Source: Bradyrhizobium sp. 139
GTDB taxonomy: Bacteria; Pseudomonadota; Alphaproteobacteria; Rhizobiales; Xanthobacteraceae
Length of the DNA stretch: 64,000 bases
Direction of reading: 5' to 3'
NCBI RefSeq assembly: GCF_023074175.1
Contig: NZ_JADPKS010000107.1
Coordinates: 309,458-373,457 of the forward strand
This document shows, piece by piece, positions 8,785 through 16,804 of the stretch. Position numbers and translations under genes: made by a program. Position 1 is the first letter of the stretch, and each line of letters begins with the position of its first letter. The notes under the pieces were generated by a model that did not search any database, had not been told where the DNA came from, and saw nothing but the letters and a program-made list of their open reading frames with translations.

Positions 8785-8896
8785 TCCGTCGCCAGCCCGC
8801 CAGATCACGCCCGTGGAGCAGTCTTACGCTTGGAAATGACAATCGGGAATGGCGGTTCCGAATGGCAAGGCGGCGTCAGCCGCAGAGCACGCCCAC

Positions 8897-9070
8897 TCAG
8901 GATGTGTGGCCGGGATCGATATGCTTCGGCGTCTTCTTGTCGCGTTGGGGCGTCATCTTGGCCGGATCCGGCGCACCAGGCACCCCGCGCGGACCGAGCT
9001 GGTCGCGCTGGATATCGTCTTCGGACCGGGGCGGCTCGACGCCGTTTTGCTCGCGAGGCTTGGTCATCAT
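8897..9070 (-). CDS. Small hypothetical protein (57 aa)
   Basis: A 57-residue, very hydrophilic protein rich in Pro, Asp, Lys and Arg, beginning MMTKPREQNGVEPP and ending TPKHIDPGHTS. It was found by reading the minus strand between the MFS gene and 9113. A caaggaggcc ribosome site sits directly before two tandem ATG codons (9070 and 9067). The composition suggests an unstructured protein. The strong ribosome site and the proline/charge pattern support it as real. It has no recognised family. Confidence 0.6.
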   Translation of the reverse strand: MMTKPREQNGVEPPRSEDDIQRDQLGPRGVPGAPDPAKMTPQRDKKTPKHIDPGHTS

Positions 9071-9112
9071 GGCCTCCTTGTGGAACTTCGCCCGAAGGCA
9101 CGCGCGCGCAAA

Positions 9113-9316
9113 TCAAACGCCGAGCGCGTTTTCGCTGGCCTCGCGGCCGGGCACACTGACATGAACCTCATGCCCCTGACGCAGCGCCAGCGAAGCGGCG
9201 GCCACCGCCGATTCGAACGCGGATTCCTTGGTTGCGTATTTGCCGTTGACGGTGCCGTCATGCAGCACGCCCCATTCGTCCTGCACCGGCACGATGGCGT
9301 ATTGAGCAAGGCCCAT
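9113..9316 (-). CDS. Small hypothetical protein, DUF2188-like
   Basis: A 67-residue protein, MGLAQYAIVPVQDEWGVLHDG onward. The pattern of a short beta strand with W and V, a K/Y turn, an Ala-rich helix (ESAVAAASLA) and a terminal strand (HEVHVSVPG) resembles the DUF2188 fold. A caggag ribosome site lies just upstream. It sits 42 bp upstream of the 57-residue gene on the same strand, so the two may be co-transcribed. Function unknown. Confidence 0.65.
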   Translation of the reverse strand: MGLAQYAIVPVQDEWGVLHDGTVNGKYATKESAFESAVAAASLALRQGHEVHVSVPGREASENALGV

Positions 9317-9373
9317 TGTCCGACTCCTGGCTTGCCTTTCAAAGATCGTCTGCTCAACAACGCGCCGGCGAGC

Positions 9374-10708
9374 TTAACGTTGCGTCACCTGCGAGTGCGC
9401 GGCGGTCACGCGCCACACCGTGTTGCCGCTGTCGTCGGCGACCAGCAGCGCACCGGACTTGTCGATGGCGACGCCGACGGGACGGCCGCGTGCCTGACCG
9501 TCGTTGTTGAGGAAGCCGGTGACGATGTCTTGCGCCGGCCCGCTCGGCTTGCCATCCGCGAAAGGCACGAACACGACCTTGTAGCCATTCAAGACCTGCC
9601 TGTTCCAACTGCCGTGCTCGCCGACGAAAGCCCCGCCGCGATAGGCGCTCGGCAGGCTGGTGCCGGTGGAGAAAGCCATTCCGAGCGGGGCGACATGCGA
9701 GCTGAGGGCATAGTCCGGCACGATCGCCTTGGCCACGAGGTCCGGCCGCTCCGGCTTGACGCGGGGATCGACGTGCTGGCCGTAATAGCTGTAGGGCCAG
9801 CCATAGAAGCCGCCGTCCTTCACCGATGTCATGTAGTCGGGGACGAGATCGGGGCCGAGCTCGTCGCGCTCGTTCACCACCGTCCACAGCGCGCCGGTCT
9901 GCGGCTCGAAGCTGAGACCGTTGGGATTACGCAGGCCGCTTGCGAAGATGCGCCAGCGGCCGCTGGCGCGATCGACCTCGAGAATGTTGGCGCGATTGTG
10001 CTCGGCCTCCATGCCGTTCTCGGTGATGTTGCTGTTGGAGCCGACGCCGGCATAGAGCTTTGAACCGTCCGGGCTCGCGACCAGGCTCTTGGTCCAGTGA
10101 TGGTCGATCGGCCCGCCCGGCAGCGGCGTCAGCACCGTGCCGGGCGCAGTGATCCTGGTGTCGCCTTCGGTGTAGGGATATTTGACGATCGCATCGGTGT
10201 TGGCGACGTAGAGGTCGTTGCCGACCAGCGCGACGCCGAACGGCGAGTTGAGATGGTCGAGGAAGACGCTCTGCGTATCCGGCACGCCGTCGCCATTTGT
10301 GTCGCGCAGCAGCGTGATGCGGTTACTCTCGCCGGTATCGCCGCCGGAGGTCGCCCAGGACTCGATGTATCCCATCACGATCTCCTTGGGCCGCTTGATC
10401 GCGGCGCCCTTCGGCGCCTTGGATTCCACGACCAGAACGTCGCCGTTGGGAAGTACGTAGAGGAAACGCGGATGCTGCAAGCCCGTCGCAAAGGCCTTGG
10501 CCTGCAGGTCCTGCGCGACGGTCGGGGTCTCGTCCTTCTTCCAGCCGACGATGCGCGCGATGTGCATCGGCGGCAGCAGATATTGCTGAATGTCGGGGAG
10601 CGTCGGGTTGGCGCCGATCTGCGCTTTGGGATCACCGCTGCCGTCATCGCAACCGGCAAGACACAGAAACGAGGAGCACAGCAAGGCGCGGACAAGCAGG
10701 GACATCAT
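9374..10708 (-). CDS. PQQ-type sugar (sorbosone/aldose) dehydrogenase, lipoprotein
   Basis: The 444-residue protein starts with a lipoprotein signal (LLCSSFLCLAGC), so it is probably anchored in the cell envelope. The rest is a six-blade propeller of the soluble glucose/sorbosone dehydrogenase group: HPRFLYVLPNGDVLV, GVALVGNDLYVANTD, the ASGLRNPNGLSFEPQTG stretch, WPYSYYGQ, EHGSWNRQ and GRPVGVAIDKSGALLVADD. Such proteins oxidise sugars with PQQ and pass electrons to the respiratory chain. Its start (ATG 10708) overlaps the stop of the upstream DUF2231 gene as ATGATGA, so translation is likely coupled. Confidence 0.82.
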   Translation of the reverse strand: MMSLLVRALLCSSFLCLAGCDDGSGDPKAQIGANPTLPDIQQYLLPPMHIARIVGWKKDETPTVAQDLQAKAFATGLQHPRFLYVLPNGDVLVVESKAPKGAAIKRPKEIVMGYIESWATSGGDTGESNRITLLRDTNGDGVPDTQSVFLDHLNSPFGVALVGNDLYVANTDAIVKYPYTEGDTRITAPGTVLTPLPGGPIDHHWTKSLVASPDGSKLYAGVGSNSNITENGMEAEHNRANILEVDRASGRWRIFASGLRNPNGLSFEPQTGALWTVVNERDELGPDLVPDYMTSVKDGGFYGWPYSYYGQHVDPRVKPERPDLVAKAIVPDYALSSHVAPLGMAFSTGTSLPSAYRGGAFVGEHGSWNRQVLNGYKVVFVPFADGKPSGPAQDIVTGFLNNDGQARGRPVGVAIDKSGALLVADDSGNTVWRVTAAHSQVTQR

Positions 10709-11157
10709 CGCGCAACTCCCACGCCGTGGCGGTACACCATCGCCCAGCCGAGCCAGCCGGTGACCGGCAAGATCAGCACGGTGATCACCGAAAGAATGAG
10801 CCCGGTCGGCCACACCGAGGTCCAGGCATCACGCGTGTGGACCAGCGCATTGACGATCGCCAGGATCAGCGCCACCGCATTGCCGATCAGATGCGGCCAG
10901 GCCGGTGGCTGCGCCCGCACCAGGCGGTTGCCGAGGAAGTCGGTCAGGCCCGCAATCGCCGCCAGCACGCCAAAGATGACGCCGACGACCAGAAGCCAGG
11001 CGGAGAAATCCGCCCACATGATCTCGGCGCTGACGACATAGGCTATGTCGGTCAGCAAGGCGCCGATGAAGCACGCGATCGGTATCGGCACCAGCATCGG
11101 ATGAATCGGATGACCCGCGATTTGCGCGGTGGAACGCACGCGCACAGCTTCTTGCAC
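10705..11157 (-). CDS. DUF2231 integral membrane protein
   Basis: A 150-residue protein with four predicted membrane helices and the hallmark N-terminal GHPIHPMLVPIPI motif of DUF2231. It is often found with PQQ or heme enzymes, and here it is translationally coupled (4-bp overlap) to the sugar dehydrogenase. That suggests a role in membrane anchoring or electron transfer, though this is an inference. The His residues near the N-terminus could bind a cofactor. Confidence 0.8.
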   Translation of the reverse strand: MQEAVRVRSTAQIAGHPIHPMLVPIPIACFIGALLTDIAYVVSAEIMWADFSAWLLVVGVIFGVLAAIAGLTDFLGNRLVRAQPPAWPHLIGNAVALILAIVNALVHTRDAWTSVWPTGLILSVITVLILPVTGWLGWAMVYRHGVGVAR

Positions 11158-11220
11158 GGTTGGCCTCGTGTGACCCTCTTGCCCACCCGATCGGCCAACT
11201 CGTGCTGGAAGGGATGGTTC

Positions 11221-11697
11221 CTAGGGAGATTGGACGCGCCGGCCGAGCTTGGCGAGACGGCTGACATCGAGCAGCTTGCGCGGTGTTCCATCTGGACGCC
11301 AGGTGTCGAAACTGATCCCGCCGCCGTAACCGACGACGTCAGCCACGACCCGCGCGAACTCGGCGATGATGATGTCCTCGCCGCTGCCGACGTTGACCAG
11401 GTCCGCACCCGAATAGGTCTCCATCACGTTCGCGGCAATCGCGATGTTGTCGGAGATGAACTCGGCGCGCAGCGTGTCGCTGCACCCGGCGGATCAGACG
11501 GCTCGAGTCCCTCATGTCGCCATAGTGCATCAGGAACGGCATGCCGACATGCGGGGCCTGGCAGAAATGGTCGACGCGCGCGGCGTTGAACAAGGACGAG
11601 CGCCGCTTGATGCCGTGCACGACATAACCGAGCGACAGCAGGTATTCGGCGAGATAGGCGCCGTCCCGGCCGGTCACGCCGGTGGCGAGAGCGATGC
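11221..11697 (-). pseudogene. Fused remnant of gmd (5' part) and fcl-like gene (3' part)
   Basis: Reading the minus strand from about 11697, the frame encodes the N-terminus of a GDP-mannose 4,6-dehydratase: ATGVTGRDGAYLAEYLLSLG, HGIKRRSS, DHFCQAPH and HYGDMRDSSRLIR. Around 11480-11500 this stops matching. In another frame it continues as the C-terminal third of a GDP-L-fucose synthase-like protein: DNIAIAANVMETY, NVGSGEDI, FDTWRPDGTPRKLLDVSRL. No start codon precedes the gmd part; an in-frame TGA lies just upstream. The simplest reading is a deletion joining neighbouring gmd and fcl genes, followed by decay. Confidence 0.75.
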
Positions 11698-11878
11698 GTT
11701 CAGCTATTCAGTTTCTCGATACCTCACTTGTACCTTTTACAGCCCAAACGACCGGAGTCTGTAAACCGCGCGCCAGCAATCACCAAAGAAGAAATCCCGC
11801 GGCGTCAGGACAAATCCGATCGTGCCGTCGGAGCGACACCACTAGGGTGACTACCACTGCGCCCCTCCGCCCTAAGCT

Positions 11879-12649
11879 TCAATGCGCGGTAAAGCCGCCG
11901 TCCACCGGCAACGCGACGCCGAGGACGAAGGTGGCGCCCGGGCTGCATAGCCAGAGGACGGCGGCCGCGATCTCGTCGGATTCGCCTAGTCGTCCGATCG
12001 GCTGGTCGCGCATGATCTCCTTCATCGCATCGGCCTGCTCCTTGAGCATGTCGGCGACCATCGGGGTGTTGATCGTGCCGGGGCAGACGGCGTTGATCCT
12101 GATGCCGCGCGGCGCGTATTCCATCGCCGCACTCCTCGTAAGACCGATCACACCATGCTTGGAAGCGTGATAGGCGGCGCGACTGGGCAATCCGACGAGA
12201 CCACCCAGCGACGAGCAATTCACGATGGCTCCGTTTCCCTGCGTCCTCATCTGTTGCAATTCGTGCTTCATGCAGGCCCAGACACCGCGAAGGTTTATTC
12301 CATTCACCCGATCGAAGTTCTCCGCGGTCTCGTCCGCAGCATCGCTGGGCGGCACCTGGATGCCCGCGTTGTTGAAGGCCATATCGAGCCTGCCAAAGTG
12401 CGCCACCGTCCGCTCGATCATGTTTGCGACCTGAGTCTCGTCCGAGACATCGCAGACCAGACCCAGGACCTTACGCCCGACTGACGTCAGTCTGTCGGTC
12501 GCCGCCTTCAATGCCCGTTTGTTAATGTCGGCGAGAACGACGGCCGCTCCGGAAGTGGCGAAAGCTTCCGCGGTCGCCAGTCCCATGCCCGAACTCGCCC
12601 CGGTTACCAAAGCGACTTGGCCACTGAAATCATAAGTCGGATTCATCAT
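11879..12649 (-). CDS. SDR family oxidoreductase
   Basis: A 256-residue classical short-chain dehydrogenase: TGASSGMG cofactor motif at 16-23, NNAG, the catalytic YHASK and PG-N-T loop. The Asp after the second strand (LADIN) suggests NAD(H) preference. The last gene of the LysR-divergent operon, it follows the ABM gene by only 7 bp if ATG 12649 is used. An upstream in-frame ATG at 12676 would overlap that gene. Length and motif order are normal. The substrate is unknown; the neighbours suggest oxidation or reduction of a small cyclic or aromatic alcohol/ketone. Confidence 0.85.
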   Translation of the reverse strand: MMNPTYDFSGQVALVTGASSGMGLATAEAFATSGAAVVLADINKRALKAATDRLTSVGRKVLGLVCDVSDETQVANMIERTVAHFGRLDMAFNNAGIQVPPSDAADETAENFDRVNGINLRGVWACMKHELQQMRTQGNGAIVNCSSLGGLVGLPSRAAYHASKHGVIGLTRSAAMEYAPRGIRINAVCPGTINTPMVADMLKEQADAMKEIMRDQPIGRLGESDEIAAAVLWLCSPGATFVLGVALPVDGGFTAH

Positions 12650-12656
12650 AACCAAC

Positions 12657-13046
12657 TCACTTCGTTTTGGCTCCAAGAGCGATCGGCGTCGCCTGTACCA
12701 GCTTGAGCGACTTCACCATTTTCTCCACAGTCGATTTGTATTTCTTGAAATGCTCTGATCCGAGGTGCGCTTCGTATGCCCTCCTGTCGCGGTAGATCTC
12801 GAATACTTTGACGCGGCTCGAGTCGTCCTTTTCAGACACCGCGTAAAGCACCAGGACGCCCGGCTCTTTTTGGATCGCCGCGTCTATCTGCTTTTGGACT
12901 GCGGCCCTGTAGGCGTCCAATTGAGCGGGATCGACCTCGATCTCCGCCACCTGGACGTACTCTCCGCCCGCTTCCTGGGCGACGGCGGCGCCAAGCGCTG
13001 TAGCCAGCACAGATGCGCCGTAGACGAAGAACTGCATCGTATTCAT
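12657..13046 (-). CDS. Exported ABM-domain (antibiotic biosynthesis monooxygenase-like) protein
   Basis: A 129-residue protein: signal peptide (FFVYGASVLATALGAAVAQ) then one ABM ferredoxin-like domain with YVQVAEIEVDPAQLDAYRA, EPGVLVLYAV, VFEIYRDRRAYEAHL and HFKKY. ABM proteins act as cofactor-free quinol monooxygenases or heme-degrading enzymes. A periplasmic copy is less common. It overlaps the DUF2255 gene by ATGA, so translation is probably coupled. Likely acts on the operon's substrate outside the cytoplasm. Confidence 0.8.
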   Translation of the reverse strand: MNTMQFFVYGASVLATALGAAVAQEAGGEYVQVAEIEVDPAQLDAYRAAVQKQIDAAIQKEPGVLVLYAVSEKDDSSRVKVFEIYRDRRAYEAHLGSEHFKKYKSTVEKMVKSLKLVQATPIALGAKTK

Positions 13047-13426
13047 GACCTGCTCCCGTCGAGTGGCATGATCCTAAGGGTCGCGGCACGGGCGCGCGCC
13101 CCGATCATCGGTTCGAGATATCGATTGCCGCGATACTTCGCACGATAGGCACCGTCGATCGTATCCAAGACTGGCCCTTCGACCGGCTCGAACGTCACTT
13201 CCTTGGTGACCCCGGCGGCCAGGATCCGCCCGGCATTCTCCGGCGCAGCGGCCCGGTACCATTGTGAGTCCTGTCCGTTGTAGCCGCGAACGTAGAGCGC
13301 GCCGTCGACCGCCACGGACCATATCCACGTCGGCGTTCCATACGTCGTGCGGTCCTCCCTGAACGGGGAGACATGCAAGTCGTCAGCGTCGGCGATCTTG
13401 CGCAGTTCATCGCCGTCCCAGCGCAT
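13043..13426 (-). CDS. DUF2255 family protein
   Basis: The 127-residue protein matches DUF2255: MRWDGDELRKIADADDLHVS, PTWIWSVAVDGALYVRGYNG, SQWYRAA and the C-terminal DTIDGAYRAKYRG. The start at 13426 is 8 bp after the cupin stop; the open frame beyond it overlaps the cupin gene and is not used. DUF2255 proteins have a flavin-reductase-like or split-barrel look, but no activity is known to me. It has no signal peptide, so it is cytoplasmic. Confidence 0.8.
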   Translation of the reverse strand: MRWDGDELRKIADADDLHVSPFREDRTTYGTPTWIWSVAVDGALYVRGYNGQDSQWYRAAAPENAGRILAAGVTKEVTFEPVEGPVLDTIDGAYRAKYRGNRYLEPMIGARARAATLRIMPLDGSRS

Positions 13427-13434
13427 CTCGGATC

Positions 13435-13944
13435 TCACTTCCGGTATTGGTCGTCGGCGACCTTCTCCATCCAATCGACGTTCTTTCCGTCAAGGGATTC
13501 CTGAATGGCGATGTGCGTCATGGCCGTCGTAGGCGAAGCTCCATGCCAATGCTTGAGGCCCGGCGGAAACCACACCACGTCACCGGCGCGGATCTCTTCG
13601 ATCGGTCCGCCGTCGCGCTGCACCCATCCGAGACCGGCGGTGACCACCAGCGTTTGCCCGAGCGGATGCGTGTGCCAAGCCGTTCGAGCACCGGGTTCGA
13701 AGGTGACCTGACCGCCGCTCACTCGGCCCGGGTCCGGAGCCTGGAAGAGAGGATCCACCCGGACCGAACCGGTGAACCAGTCGGCATTCCCCTTGGTCGA
13801 GGGGCGAGAACCGTTTCGTTTGATGTCGATGTCCATGACTGCGTTCCTTTGCGTGGTCGAATCTTTGGCATGGGCGTCCAGTGCCGCTGACGCTGTGAAA
13901 CCGGCGACCAAGACGATGGCCTGTCGACGGGAGTACGGCGACAT
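13435..13944 (-). CDS. Exported cupin domain protein
   Basis: A 169-residue protein with a twin-arginine-like leader (SRRQAIVLVAGFTASAALDAHA) and one cupin barrel. The metal-binding motifs are visible: WHTHPLGQ with two His near residue 90, then a downstream HWHG. This fits the small cupins often called carboxymuconolactone-decarboxylase-associated cupins. The gene starts 2 bp after the CMD stop. It may be an envelope enzyme acting with the ABM and CMD proteins. Confidence 0.82.
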   Translation of the reverse strand: MSPYSRRQAIVLVAGFTASAALDAHAKDSTTQRNAVMDIDIKRNGSRPSTKGNADWFTGSVRVDPLFQAPDPGRVSGGQVTFEPGARTAWHTHPLGQTLVVTAGLGWVQRDGGPIEEIRAGDVVWFPPGLKHWHGASPTTAMTHIAIQESLDGKNVDWMEKVADDQYRK

Positions 13945-13946
13945 CG

Positions 13947-14729
13947 CTACCGAGGCCGCTTCTCAATGACTTCCTTGGCCACCGGCGCCGCCGAGAACGC
14001 GTTGGGCCAACCCGCATAGAATGCAAGATGTCCGACGACCTCACCGGCTTCCTCCTTGGTCAACCCGTTATCCATCGCCCGGTTCAGATGGTAGGTGATC
14101 TGCGCGACCTGGCCGGTCGCGACGAGGGCGCTGACCGTAACGAGACTACGGTCGCGCGGCGCGAGCCCCGGCCTCAGCCAGAGATCGCGGAACAGCACAT
14201 CTGTCGTGTACTGGACGAGACTGGGTGTGATCTTGCCGAACTGCTCGCCGACTCGCGTCGCCCGCTGTGCTTCTGCCACCTCATCGAGGGGAAGCTGGGG
14301 ACCGGAGGCCGGCGGAAGCTGGTCGGCGCCGATGTTGCGGCTCTTGAACACGTCCTTGGCCGCAGCGACCGCATCCATTGCGTTGGCCCAGCCGGTGTAG
14401 AATGCCAGGTGCGTAATGATCTCCGAGAGTTCGGCCGGCTTCACGCCGTTGTCGAGCGCGAGGTTGAGATAGTACGGCAGTTCGACCGTCTGATCGCGCG
14501 CGATGAGCGCGGCGACCGTGACGATGCTTCGGTCGCGCGCGGGCAGTCCCGGCCGCTTCCAGAGATCGCCGCGCACGACGTCCTTCGCATATTTTTCGAG
14601 GGCGGGCGCGACGGCGCGAATGTCTTCGGTCGTGGGCATAACTTTTACTCCTTCGATGATTGTCTGTTGACCGTTCGCCGCGGCGGCGACGATCGAAAAC
14701 GAAAGTACGGCTGCCGCGAGAAGCTTCAT
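13947..14729 (-). CDS. Exported double carboxymuconolactone decarboxylase-like protein
   Basis: A 260-residue protein: signal peptide (LLAAAVLSFSIVAAAANG) then two CMD domains of about 90 residues, each with a (P)ARDRSxVTVxALxA helix and a HLAFYxGWxNA helix. The AhpD CxxC pair is absent, so it is not a peroxidase of that type. The start at 14729 overlaps the MFS stop (ATGA). Single-domain CMDs decarboxylate gamma-carboxymuconolactone in protocatechuate breakdown, but an exported tandem form probably has a different substrate. Confidence 0.82.
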   Translation of the reverse strand: MKLLAAAVLSFSIVAAAANGQQTIIEGVKVMPTTEDIRAVAPALEKYAKDVVRGDLWKRPGLPARDRSIVTVAALIARDQTVELPYYLNLALDNGVKPAELSEIITHLAFYTGWANAMDAVAAAKDVFKSRNIGADQLPPASGPQLPLDEVAEAQRATRVGEQFGKITPSLVQYTTDVLFRDLWLRPGLAPRDRSLVTVSALVATGQVAQITYHLNRAMDNGLTKEEAGEVVGHLAFYAGWPNAFSAAPVAKEVIEKRPR

Positions 14730-15934
14730 TGCTGCTGTCCTCCGACGGTTGGCGGGTTCATCATCAGCCATGACGCGACGAACGCAGCGCAGAGTACGGT
14801 GATGGCGCTGACCAGAAACACGACGTTCAGGCCGGCCCCCTTCGCGACCAAGCCGAGCGCCGGGCTTGCCAGACCCTGAGCCAGGTCGAGAAAGGCGGTG
14901 TAGGCTCCCATGGCCAAGCCACGGCTCTGTGCCGGCACCCGGCGGACCGCTTCGACGCCGAAGCCGGGATAGACCAACGAAAACCCGAATCCGGTGAGCG
15001 CGGCCCCGAACAAAGCCGATTCGGGACGCGCGGCACGCCACATCAACGCCTGACCGGCTGTTTCGATCAATACGCAGATCAACGCGATTTTGGCACCGCC
15101 AATCCGGTCAGCCGTATGGCTGAAGAACAGGCGCGCCAGAATGAATCCAACGGCGTGGGCAGTGTAGGCGAGCCACCCGTTGGCCCAGACGCGATCGGCG
15201 AACAGGAGCACGGCGAACGTGGTCACGGCGCCGAAGCCGACGCTGCCGAGCGCCGAGCCGAGACCCGGTATCCACACTCGCCCGACCACGTCGGCAAACG
15301 AAAAGCGGGCGCGCTGCACCGGTAGGACAGCGGGAACAGGAGCGATGAGCAGCAGCGTCGCCAGGGGAGCCAGCGCCGTGGTGAGCGCGATCGCTACAAA
15401 ACCGAAGCCGGCGTAGAGCGCAGAACCAATCGGCGCGCCAATCGCGAAGGCGGCGAACATCGCGGACCCCACCCAAGCGATGACCTTGCCGGTGTTCCGG
15501 GGATCGACAATCGCCAATCCCCAACTGACCGCTGCCGTAATGATGAAACTTTCCGCGGCTCCCAGCACGGCACGCCCAAGCAGGAGCACCACGACCGAGG
15601 CTTCCGCCGCGTTGCCGATCCAGAGCGAGCACAAATAAAGCAGCCCGGAAGCGGAGGCCGCCAGCAGACCTGCGATCACCGCACGTTTCGCCCCGCGACC
15701 GTCCGAATAATGACCCGCCCACGGCCGCGAGATCAGGGATGCGGCGAACTGACTGCCGGCGACGAGGCCAACCACGAAGGTGCCGAACCCCAGCCTGCCA
15801 TGGACGTAGAGCGGAAGCACCGGCATAGCGACGCCGATGACGAGAAAGGCGACGAAAACCACGCCCATGATCGGCAACAGCGCAGCCGCAAACGGACGTG
15901 GTTCGGTCATCTCTTGCACGGTTACAACGGACAT
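14726..15934 (-). CDS. MFS transporter, YhhS/YfcJ-like
   Basis: A 402-residue transporter with 12 hydrophobic segments. The N-terminal half carries MPVLPLYVHGRLGFGTFVVG and SRPWAGHYSDGRGAKR, the classic MFS loop 2-3 motif of the YhhS/YfcJ group (drug and sugar efflux). It begins 12 bp downstream of the frameshifted SDR, behind a gaggggggc ribosome site. It is likely the exporter or importer for the compound handled by this operon. Confidence 0.85.
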   Translation of the reverse strand: MSVVTVQEMTEPRPFAAALLPIMGVVFVAFLVIGVAMPVLPLYVHGRLGFGTFVVGLVAGSQFAASLISRPWAGHYSDGRGAKRAVIAGLLAASASGLLYLCSLWIGNAAEASVVVLLLGRAVLGAAESFIITAAVSWGLAIVDPRNTGKVIAWVGSAMFAAFAIGAPIGSALYAGFGFVAIALTTALAPLATLLLIAPVPAVLPVQRARFSFADVVGRVWIPGLGSALGSVGFGAVTTFAVLLFADRVWANGWLAYTAHAVGFILARLFFSHTADRIGGAKIALICVLIETAGQALMWRAARPESALFGAALTGFGFSLVYPGFGVEAVRRVPAQSRGLAMGAYTAFLDLAQGLASPALGLVAKGAGLNVVFLVSAITVLCAAFVASWLMMNPPTVGGQQQ

Positions 15935-15946
15935 GGTCGGCCCCCC

Positions 15947-16690
15947 TCAGAATGCCTGGCTGTTCAGTCTGTAGAGGATCTCGTTGATGTCCACGCTCTC
16001 CGGCTGGCTCATCGCGAACGCCACCACGCGCGCGAACGAGTCGGCCGGTACGGCCACCTGCGAATAGAAGGTCCGGACCCGCTCCGCGGTCTCGGTATCG
16101 CTGATGCCGGCGGGAAGCTCGGTCGCGACCGCGCCGGGCAAGATCACCGTCGTGCGGATGTTGTAGGGTTGACTTCCTGGCGAAGGCCCTCGGACTGCGC
16201 GCGAACGGCGTGCTTCGTCGCCGCATAGACGGCGAAATCGGGACCGATCTGGTGCCCGGCGACCGACGACACGTTGATGAAATGGCCTGCCTTCTGCCGC
16301 TGCATGTGAGGCAGCGCGGCGGCGATTCCGTACAACACGCCCTTGATGTTTGACGTCGATCATGTGGTCCCACTCGTCGACCTTCAGCCGTTCCGGCGCC
16401 TGCGGCATCAGGCCGGCAATGTTGATCGTCACGTCGATGCGACCGAAGCGCTGAACCGCCTCCTCTACCAGCGCCTTTACCTGTTCGCGGCTAGTCACGT
16501 CAGTAGAGACCACGAGCGCCTTCCCGCCACCCTCCACGATTTCGTTTGCCAGCGCCTTCAGGCGGTCCGCTCGCCGCGCGCCCAGCGCCACCGCAGCCCC
16601 TCCAGCGGAAAGGAGCCGTGCGGTTGCCTCGCCCAATCCGCTGCTGGCGCCGGTTATGACAATGACCTTGCCTGCAATACTTTCCGTCAT
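15947..16690 (-). pseudogene. SDR family oxidoreductase with two compensating frameshifts
   Basis: The reading starts MTESIAGKVIVITGASSGLG at 16690, with a normal Rossmann motif and INIAG. At about 16349-16351 an extra A (GTCAAACATC for GTCAACATC) moves the rest into another frame, which carries GIAAALPHMQ, NVSSVAGHQ and the catalytic YAATKHA. At about 16166-16170 one base is missing and the original frame resumes with NIRTTVILPGAVATEL to the stop. Joined, the parts make a complete protein of about 247 residues. Either the gene is recently inactivated, or the two indels are sequencing errors. It is the first gene of the operon. Confidence 0.75.
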
Positions 16691-16771
16691 TCTTCCCACT
16701 CCGCGTTGCCGCCGCGCGAGGCGACGGCCGTCTCCAAAGTAGGCGCTAGGGTTCATCGGCATTAGACGATA

Positions 16772-16787
16772 AAATCCAATTGGATTT
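16772..16787. promoter_or_regulatory. Perfect 16-bp palindrome, putative LysR operator
   Basis: The sequence aaatccaattggattt is a perfect palindrome lying between the divergent SDR (start 16690) and LysR (start 16805) genes. It ends 17 bp before the LysR ATG and covers the place of its ribosome site and likely promoter. LysR regulators bind such dyads next to divergent target operons and often repress themselves. Confidence 0.65.
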
Positions 16788-16804
16788 ATTGGAGTAACCC
16801 ATAA

